In this document: in pieces, positions 56,653 through 64,000 of the stretch
How positions within the stretch are numbered: position 1 is the stretch's first letter
Layout of the letters: each line of letters opens with the position of its first letter
Assembly (NCBI RefSeq): GCF_010093595.1
Contig: NW_022985454.1
Location: 425,473 to 489,472 of the forward strand
Length of the DNA stretch: 64,000 nt
Origin: Mytilinidion resinicola
Taxonomy: Eukaryota > Ascomycota > Dothideomycetes > Mytilinidiales > Mytilinidiaceae
Reading direction: 5' to 3'
Position numbers and translations under genes: made by a program
The notes under the pieces: generated by a model
Seen by the model: only the letters and a program-made list of their open reading frames with translations
Told to the model about the DNA's origin: nothing
The model's database searches: none

Positions 56653-58185
56653 ATGGCCGCCAAGCTGGGCAGGACCGAAGTGCTGTCGCTCCTTTCTTTG
56701 TCATGTGCGTGCGTGGGCGTGCTGGCAAACACCTTCCAGGGCGACGGCGAGCCTCTAATCGCTTCTGTTGCATTTAGCGGCCTAGCGTTTTCTTTCACCT
56801 ACGCCCTTATACGATGGCTAGGGCCTGCATTCAAGCGCGCTGGCTTCAAGGGGAAGGATCTGTCGAAGCTGCGTCAGCCCGAAATGTGCGTAGACACCAG
56901 CAAGCGCTGTTGGTTGAATGATACTGAGCCATGTGACAGACCAGAGACGATGGGCGCCGTCTGCGCCATTGTATACCTGTTCATTATAATCGTGTTCGTG
57001 CCGTGGCCCTTCTACAAGGACATCGTGGCGGCCACGTCTGGCGGCGGGAATCGCGATGTAGTCTTCGAGCTCCAGCAGGTGGAGACTGGCCGACTACTGC
57101 ACAAATTTCCCCACAGCAAAGTTTGTACTCCCTTTAGTCCCAAATGGACCTTTGCTGAATATATCTATCAGCTTGCATCATATCTGTCTGCCATTCTCTC
57201 TCTTCAGTCCGTCGTCCTATTGGGCATCGGCGACGATCTGTTTGATATCAGATGGCGCCACAAGGTGCTCATCCCGGCATTCGCCTCTATTCCTATTCTG
57301 ATTGTCTACTTTGTCGACTTCGGCGTGACCAAGATGGTCGTCCCAACGTTCCTACGACCCTACCTTGGCGAGCTGTTTGATCTCGGTAAGGAGAGCCCTC
57401 GTTCCGAACAAGTACCAGACTGACTTGACCCTGCAGGGTGGTTGTACTACGTCTACATGGCCATGGTGTCTATCTTCTGTACCAACAGCATCAACATCCT
57501 GGCCGGCGTCAACGGGATCGAGGTGGGACAGTCGCTGGTGATTGCATTCCTCATCGTCTTCAACGACGCCCTGTACCTGTCGCCGTTCACGCCGTATCCG
57601 CATCCGGCCACAGACTCCCATCTGTTCTCCTTGTACCTCCTTCTGCCATTCATCGGTGTTTCAGTGGCGCTACTAATGCACAACTGGTTCCCTGCCAAGG
57701 TCTTTGTGGGCGACACGTACTGCTACTTTGCCGGCATGGTGTTCGCCGTCGACGGCATCCTAGGACACTTTAGCAAGACGCTGATCCTGCTTCTCCTGCC
57801 GCAGGGCTTCAACTTTTTGTATTCAGCGCCGCAGCTGTTCCATATCATACCATGCCCCCGACATCGGCTCCCGCACTTCAACCCCCGGACCGGGCTCATG
57901 GAGTGCTCCATAGTGGAGTTCAAGAAGCCTCTTGCGCGGCCGATCGCGGAGGTGCTGAAGCTGCTGCATCGCTTACGGCTGCTCCGGATAGAGACCAATG
58001 AGAAGGGAGAAGTTGTCTCATCTACTAATTTCACAATCATCAACCTCTGGTTGGTTTGGTTCGGGCCCCTGCGAGAAGATCGACTCGCAATGGGGCTGTT
58101 AGCATTTCAAACGGGGTGCGGGCTGGCGGGGTTGTTTGTCAGGCATCGAATGGCACTATGGGTCTTCACTCAGGATAATCTGTGA
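56653..58185 (+). CDS. UDP-GlcNAc:dolichyl-phosphate GlcNAc-1-P transferase
   Basis: ALG7 makes the first lipid-linked sugar of N-glycosylation (dolichyl-PP-GlcNAc) in the ER membrane and is the tunicamycin target. Exons 56653-56885, 56940-57385 and 57437-58185 give 475 residues. Intron 1 is 54 bp (gtgcgt...gacag), a multiple of three and open in frame; splicing restores QPEIPETMGAVCAIVYL, the family sequence. Intron 2 is 51 bp. There are about ten membrane helices. Catalytic signatures are present: GIGDDLFDIRWRHKVLIPAF (DDxxD-type metal site), NSINILAGVNGIEVGQS, and VGDTYCYFAGMVFAVDGILG with HFSKT. Intact and complete. Confidence 0.95.
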
Positions 58186-58829
58186 ACAGGTGTCCTTCGC
58201 AAATGTCCTTTTCCAACGTGCCATCACACGAGAGCGGACTGTAAGATACGAGGTCTAGGAAGGCCGGTAGGTAGGAATCGACACAGCCGCTAGTAAGCGG
58301 CAGTTGAGTCCCGATAGCGGCGTGGGGTATATCGTCTCACCGTTCAGGAAATCTACCTAGGTACTTGCAGAGACACCATGCTGGAGCGGTAGCTTACTTC
58401 TCAGCGTCATTAGACTATACAAAGATCCGCATCGAGCACCAGATTGCAGCCTTGAGCGTCTACACCAGCCTTGTTTTTTCTCTCAGCCTTTTATGACGAC
58501 CATGACGTCCAATAGCACCAGCACCATTTGAAGCTCGGCCTCAGCGAAATTCGGAACGTGCGATCCATGCGGCCTAGTGCGGACCCACCCGCCTATGGGG
58601 GGCTGCTGATTCTTGTGGCGGGCTTACCCCACAACATTCGCACGGTCCGAAGTCGGCGAGCGAGGTGCTCTGCTCGCGGTATAATTGTGCCACCCAGCTG
58701 CCTCGACGCTTTCCTGTCCATCTGTTGCACTGCACTGCTTCTCTCAGCTGCTCTCTCGCGCTTTGCATTATACCTCCCCATCCTCTGCATTATACCAGCC
58801 CAATTGCTTGTTGTACCACGCCCGGCATC
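58186..58829. other. ALG7-LEU1 intergenic, LEU1 promoter
   Basis: This is 644 bp with no gene. A pyrimidine-rich leader (about 58720-58810) precedes the LEU1 start, typical of filamentous-fungus promoters. I looked for the Leu3 site CCGGNNCCGG and did not find it. Confidence 0.45.
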
Positions 58830-61331
58830 ATGCCGTCTGCTGTGAAACCTCCACAGACCCTGTACGACAAGGTCTTTGCGGACCACATCGTCGAGGAGAA
58901 AGACGACGGCACCATCCTGTTGTATATTGGTGCGATTGCGCCTCCCGCAGCTTCACCGCATCGAGATGGAAATCTAACCCTCCTGCAGACCGACATCTGG
59001 TCCATGAAGTCACATCACCTGTAGGCACCCGCAGCGGACGCATCTCCGCAAGCCACGCAAGCTTCCACCACTGACACGGGACCCAGCAAGCATTCGAAGG
59101 CCTCCGGAATGCCAGCCGCAAGGTCCGCAGACCCGACTGCACTCTAGCTACCGTTGACCACGTACGTTTCCTTCAGCTGTCTGCCAACGTGGGCGTGGCG
59201 ACTGACTTGCCACTAGAACATCCCCACCACCTCTCGAAAGAACCTCACTACCACCGCAAAGTTCATCGAAGAAGCCGAATCTCGAACGCAATGCACCACC
59301 CTAGAAGACAACGTAAAGGCGTTCGGCCTCACATACTTCGGACTCGGGGACAAGCGCCAGGGCATCGTGCACATCATCGGCCCTGAACAAGGCTTCACCC
59401 TGCCAGGCACGACGGTGGTTTGCGGCGACAGCCACACTTCTACACATGGCGCCTTCGGAGCCCTGGCGTTTGGTATCGGCACCAGCGAAGTGGAACATGT
59501 GCTGGCCACCCAGACCGTCATCACACGACGGAGCAAGAACATGAGGGTACAGGTCGACGGAGACCTCCCTGCTGGCGTAAGCAGCAAGGACATCATTCTC
59601 CATGTCATTGGCGTAATCGGAACTGCTGGTGGCACTGGTGCTGTGATTGAGTTCTGCGGGTCTGCCATCCGAGGCCTGAGCATGGAGGCGCGTATGTCGA
59701 TATGTAACATGTCGATTGAAGCTGGTGCACGAGCTGGCATGATTTCTCCCGACGAGACTACCTTCAATTACCTCAAGGGCAGGCCGCTGGCTCCCAAGCC
59801 TGACAGCGCAGAGTGGAAAAAGGCCGTGGCGTACTGGTCTACCCTAAATTCGGACGCAGACGCAAAGTTCGACATCGACGTATTCATCAACACCAAAGAT
59901 ATCGCTCCAACGGTATCCTGGGGTACATCTCCGCAAGATGTCATTCCGATCACTGGTGCTGTCCCGGGCCCCGATGATTTCCAGGACGAGGACAAGAGGA
60001 AAGCTTGTATTCGAGCTCTGGAATACATGGGCCTGACTGCAGGTACCCCCATGCAAGAGATCGAAGTCGACAAAGTCTTCATCGGGTCGTGCACGAACGC
60101 TCGCATTGAGGATCTCCGTGCTGCTGCCAAGGTCGTGGAGGGAAAGAAGGTTGCTCCCAACCTAAAGAGGGCCATGATCGTACCCGGATCCGGTCTTGTC
60201 AAGCGTCAAGCTGAGTCCGAAGGCCTCGATAAGATATTCACAGAAGCCGGTTTCGAGTGGCGGGAAGCTGGCTGCTCAATGTGCTTAGGCATGAACCCCG
60301 ATATTCTCTCCCCAGGCGAACGATGTGCCAGCACATCAAACCGTAATTTCGAAGGCCGACAGGGAGCTGGAGGCAGGACACATCTCATGTCTCCAGTCAT
60401 GGCTGCTGCAGCTGCGATTGTTGGCAAGCTGGCCGATGTCAGGAAACTCGCGCCTCCAACGACCACCGCCAAATCATCACCCAAGATCGAGCTCAATGCT
60501 CACGTCGCCGACCTCGAGAGCGACGATGACCTCGACCGCCTCCTAGACGAGCCAGCTGACCCCCAATCAACCCCCTCGCCCTTCGCTGCACCCGACGCCT
60601 CCAAGGGCGCCATGGCCAGCTTCACCATCCTCCGCGGCATCGCCGCGCCAATGGACATCGCCAACATCGACACCGACGCCATCATCCCCAAGCAGTTCCT
60701 AAAAACCATCAAGCGCTCCGGTCTCGGCTCCGCCCTCTTCCACGCCTGGCGCTACGAAGCCGGCACCGACAACGAAAAGCCCGACTTCGTCCTCAACAAG
60801 GAGCCCTACCGCAAATCCAAGATCCTCGTCTGTACGGGGCCTAACTTTGGCTGCGGCAGCAGCAGAGAACACGCCCCGTGGGCTCTGCTGGACTTTGGCA
60901 TCACTTGCGTAATTGCGCCGAGCTACGGCGATATCTTCTTCAACAACACCTTCAAGAACGGCATGCTGCCCCTCGTCATCCCGCCCGGTGCGGAACTCGA
61001 CGCCATCGCGGCGGAAGCGAAGGCCGGGAAGGAGATTGAGGTCGACCTCCCCTCGCAGACCATCCGCGACGCAAACGGCAAGGAGTTGGCGAAGTTTGAG
61101 GTTGAGGAGTTCCGGAAACATTGTCTCATCAACGGCTTCGATGATATCGGGCTCACGATGGCGAGCGAGGAAAAGATCCTCAAGTTCGAGGGCAAGCGCA
61201 CGCGGGAGTGGCCGTGGCTGGATGGGAGCGGGTATCTGGCAAAGCATGGCCGGGGGCCCGTGAAGGTAGAGGCGGTGCCGGTGCCGAAGACGAATAGGGG
61301 AGAGGTACTGAAGGAGCCGTTGGAGTGGTAG
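58830..61331 (+). CDS. 3-isopropylmalate dehydratase (isopropylmalate isomerase)
   Basis: This enzyme interconverts 2- and 3-isopropylmalate in leucine synthesis and carries a [4Fe-4S] cluster. Exons 58830-58929, 58989-59020, 59087-59161 and 59217-61331 (introns 59, 66 and 55 bp) join in phase to 773 residues, the usual fungal size, with fused large and small subunits. N-terminus: [40 protein letters not shown]. Active site: [20 protein letters not shown]. Cluster ligands are in [11 protein letters not shown] and [11 protein letters not shown] linker leads to the swivel domain ([34 protein letters not shown]). It is unrelated to the acetolactate synthase remnant at 13 kb apart from pathway. 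Convergent with CDC73. Confidence 0.97.
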
Positions 61332-61951
61332 GGGGCGCATAATATGCGGTAGGGAAGGGAAAGGAATGGAAAAAATAAGGCTGGGTGGGGTTAGGATAAT
61401 GACTGTGCTATGAATCATGAGGGGATATATGGGAACCTCTCTTTTGGATTGGGCGGAATGATGCCGGTTCTTCTGCTGGCCTACTGCTACTTATAGCTGC
61501 CTCTAATATCAACGACTTCATGAACGGCGAACTGTGTACACCTTTTCCTTACTGTGTACACTCTTTCCTTACTGTGATGGGAGCATTGATGCACTTTCAG
61601 GAGGCTAAACAAAATGGGAGTAAGCTAATCCGAACAATCACTATCGATTCTGTCTGCCAAGACTGGCGCATATCCATACATACTTAGTAGTAGAAGAAGC
61701 CAAGATGATCAAAAGGCTTCATATGCTGAATTTTGTGTGCCAGATAAAAAGCTAAAGTACGGAGTCTTTCCAGCTCCTGTAGCCAGACGCCTTAGCTATG
61801 CAAATCGGCCCCATTCCAGTGCGCCAGTGCACCGCTTGCCGCCAAAAAAAAAGACAAGATATGATAGACTCAGGAGAGTTGTAGTCGCGCCATAGCTCAG
61901 GAAGACCTCCCATTACCAATCCACTCCATCACCGCGCCTCTGACCTCGTAC
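61332..61951. other. LEU1/CDC73 convergent intergenic
   Basis: This is 620 bp between two stop codons, holding both 3' ends. A short direct repeat (TTTCCTTACTGTGTACAC and a variant) lies near 61543-61577. No gene. Confidence 0.45.
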
Positions 61952-63277
61952 TCACCTCGCACTCGGCCCATCCTTCCCCCATCCCTTCGCGCGCATACTC
62001 TCCTCAATCGCGTTCCAAATCTCCTCCACCACCTGTCTATCCCGCCACCTGTCTTTGGCCCCTTGCGCCGAACTCCACTTGTCCACGCCGACACACTTAA
62101 CACCCCGTCCCCACCCTTTCACAACATCGGGCGTCTCCTCCCCGTTCCACCCGACGTGGATCCCCAGCGCGTGGCTGAACAGCTCCGCGGGCTGCGTCCA
62201 CTTGTAGCTCTTGAACTGCCACGTCTGGCCCGTCGTAAAGACGGCGACGACGCGCGACCAGTAGTCCGGCTTGAACATGTCGGGGGTGTCGACGAGCACG
62301 AAGCGGAGGCGGTGGGCGGGGTCGATGCTGGGGAGCAGGCGGGTGAGGTGGAGGAGATTGAGGGTGTTTGAGCTGACGGAGGGGTCGTTGGCGGGGATGT
62401 AGATGCCGTTGTCGAGGAAGGATTTGATGTTGGACATGCGCAGGAGGGAGGAGGCGGAGGGCGAGAGCAGGACAATGGGCTCGATGCGGCGCGCGGGCTT
62501 TTTGAGGTTCGAGACGAGGGGCTGAGGGATGCTGGCGGGTGCGGCCGTGGGGCGGCCGTGCTTGAGGTAGATGGAGGCGGTTTTGCGGATGTGGGAGAAG
62601 TCCTGGAGAGGATTACTATAACTGTAGATATAAGAGAAAACGGTGAAGCATACGGTTGGTTTGATGCCTCTTAGCACGCTATTCCGATCACCCGTCTTGC
62701 GCTCGCCTTCGTATATCTCGGCCAACCGCTGGTCCACCGTCTTTCCCATCTTTCCTGGCGCAGCGGCACTTGAGACTGTCGCGATGCCGCCTGCAGCTCC
62801 CGACGCGACTTCGGCTGAGGTCGCTGCTTGGGTGGTTGCGGCATCCGAGTCCAACCCTTTGATGTACTCGCTCGACTCTGCTTCGCCTTTCAGCCAGGCA
62901 TTAAGGTCGAGCTTCTGCACAAAGACTAAGTTCTGCACGCTTCCACCAGCGCCACCAGGCGCGGAGAGCTCTTGGTTCAGCGCCTGTGTTGCGCTGATGT
63001 AGGTGGGGACAGGGTCCTCGCGCCGTAGCCAGGCGAAGTAGATGCTGCGGAGGTCGAACGGGGCTCCCGAGGGCGCGAAGCGGGTCGGTGTGGAGAGGGG
63101 AAATGTGCGGTGGGTGTCATCGTGGTTGAACGAGAGGTGGGTTGCGACGGCGATGTTGTCTACAGCGTCGCTGGCGGAAGTTGGATCGGCGGTCGTGGTG
63201 AGGATTGGGAGGGTATTGCTGGCGATAGCGGCGCGGAGGTTGAGGAGGGGATCATCGAGCTGGGCGGTCGTCGCCAT
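61952..63277 (-). CDS. Paf1 complex subunit Cdc73 (parafibromin homolog)
   Basis: Cdc73 links the Paf1 complex to elongating RNA polymerase II in the nucleus. Exons 63277-62654 and 62602-61952 give 424 residues. The 51 bp intron (GTATGC...CTCCAG) is a multiple of three and lacks in-frame stops, so unspliced RNA would add 17 hydrophobic residues. The N-terminus DDPLLNLRAAIASN and FDLRSIYFAWLRREDPVPTY match the family. The C-terminal Ras-like fold shows IEPIVLLSPSASSLLRMSNI, FVLVDTPDMFKPDYWSRVVA, VFTTGQTWQFKSYKW and VVKGWGRGVKCVGVDKW. I start at ATG 63277; an in-frame ATG at 63403 would add 42 residues. Confidence 0.94.
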   Translation of the reverse strand: MATTAQLDDPLLNLRAAIASNTLPILTTTADPTSASDAVDNIAVATHLSFNHDDTHRTFPLSTPTRFAPSGAPFDLRSIYFAWLRREDPVPTYISATQALNQELSAPGGAGGSVQNLVFVQKLDLNAWLKGEAESSEYIKGLDSDAATTQAATSAEVASGAAGGIATVSSAAAPGKMGKTVDQRLAEIYEGERKTGDRNSVLRGIKPTVCFTVFSYIYSYSNPLQDFSHIRKTASIYLKHGRPTAAPASIPQPLVSNLKKPARRIEPIVLLSPSASSLLRMSNIKSFLDNGIYIPANDPSVSSNTLNLLHLTRLLPSIDPAHRLRFVLVDTPDMFKPDYWSRVVAVFTTGQTWQFKSYKWTQPAELFSHALGIHVGWNGEETPDVVKGWGRGVKCVGVDKWSSAQGAKDRWRDRQVVEEIWNAIEESMRAKGWGKDGPSAR

Positions 63278-64000
63278 GACGGGTTCTGTGGATGTTATAT
63301 GGGCTAGCCGTGGCTGTTTAAGAGACGCGATCGAAGCTACGCGGAAAGATTTGGATTTGAGGTCGCGCCAAGACTCCAGCTTCAACTTCAGCCTCGCCTT
63401 CATTTCAGCATTCCACTTTCTTCCGTCTGGTTGGTCTTACGATGCTGCAAAATTCGAGTACAATACACCGACTATTTCAATCATATGAACGGCAGGAAAG
63501 AGGTTCATGCCCAGCTAAAATGGACGTGGACACTCACTGAATGCTAGCTGCACCATTCTTCGCTGAGAGCAGTTCCAATTTTCGACCCCCTCAAATTTGC
63601 GCAATCAAATGATAAGTGAGTGGCCTCAAGCCTAGATACCCTCTCCGTCTGGCCTGCTTCTCTTTCCTTTGTTGTCGCTCCATTCCATTGTGGCAGCTTC
63701 ACGTCCCTGACCCTAGCCGCTGCCAATACTCCGTCCACCATCCTCTAAGTCCGCCAATCTAAGATATACAACCTCAGGCAGATCCGCCAGCCAAATTTGG
63801 GCAACGAGATCTCTTGTTACCTCGCACTGAGGGTTTCCGTGTCGCGTGGAGAGCATGAGGAAGGGGTTGTCTAGTTACACAACTAGAGCTATTGCAACAC
63901 CAGTGCAAGCTTCTATCCTCATCTAGTTGACGCTCATCTTGCAGTGGCGATCGCGTGAGTCAGGTGGTACGAAGATTCCGTCTCGAGTCACTTCGGATAC
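63278..64000. other. CDC73 upstream region to window end
   Basis: No gene is supported. A 65-codon minus-strand frame near 63.6 kb has no motif. It presumably contains the CDC73 promoter. Confidence 0.4.

Overview
The window is nuclear DNA of a filamentous ascomycete (Pezizomycotina, most likely Dothideomycetes; the class is an inference). Short GT-AG introns of about 50-125 bp, CTAAC-like branch points, a CreA repressor and a NACHT-ankyrin NLR-like gene support this. Conserved single-copy genes alternate with repeat-rich accessory DNA. All exon structures were worked out by hand from splice signals, reading frame and family motifs.

Accessory block 1 (1-16 kb) holds a 130 bp MITE, tRNA-like repeats, a large NLR-type gene (2477-9374) killed by four in-frame stops and a 309 bp insertion, an intact 14-TM MFS exporter (10488-12528), and wrecks of three metabolic genes: acetolactate synthase, branched-chain 2-oxoacid dehydrogenase E2 and a crotonase. 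It looks like a dead metabolic cluster with a living transporter.

Core block 1 (16-36 kb) has a mucin-like membrane protein with a frame break, a MOSC-domain protein, a RAD51 paralog, a tRNA-Ser-like gene in pieces, and CreA with very long gene-poor flanks.

Accessory island (36.2-52.7 kb) is bounded by inverted copies of a composite repeat: tRNA-like 36-nt hairpins with a B-box-like motif, a pyrimidine tract and a CACGTG box. Inside, two diverged direct copies of a segment of about 3.2 kb (36.5-39.7 and 46.7-49.85) flank a divergent pair of genes. Each segment carries one orphan gene and one array of a 162 bp tandem repeat. The divergent pair is a fungal STAND-type N-terminal-domain protein (39680-42236, minus) and a VIT-vWA protein that splices into a C2H2 zinc-finger module (42785-46348, plus). 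A coiled-coil protein and a 43-residue cysteine-rich protein lie in the right part. This island is the best candidate for an undescribed system.

Core block 2 (52.9-64 kb) is ordinary: a single-pass surface protein, SEH1 and ALG7 (divergent), LEU1, and CDC73 (convergent with LEU1).
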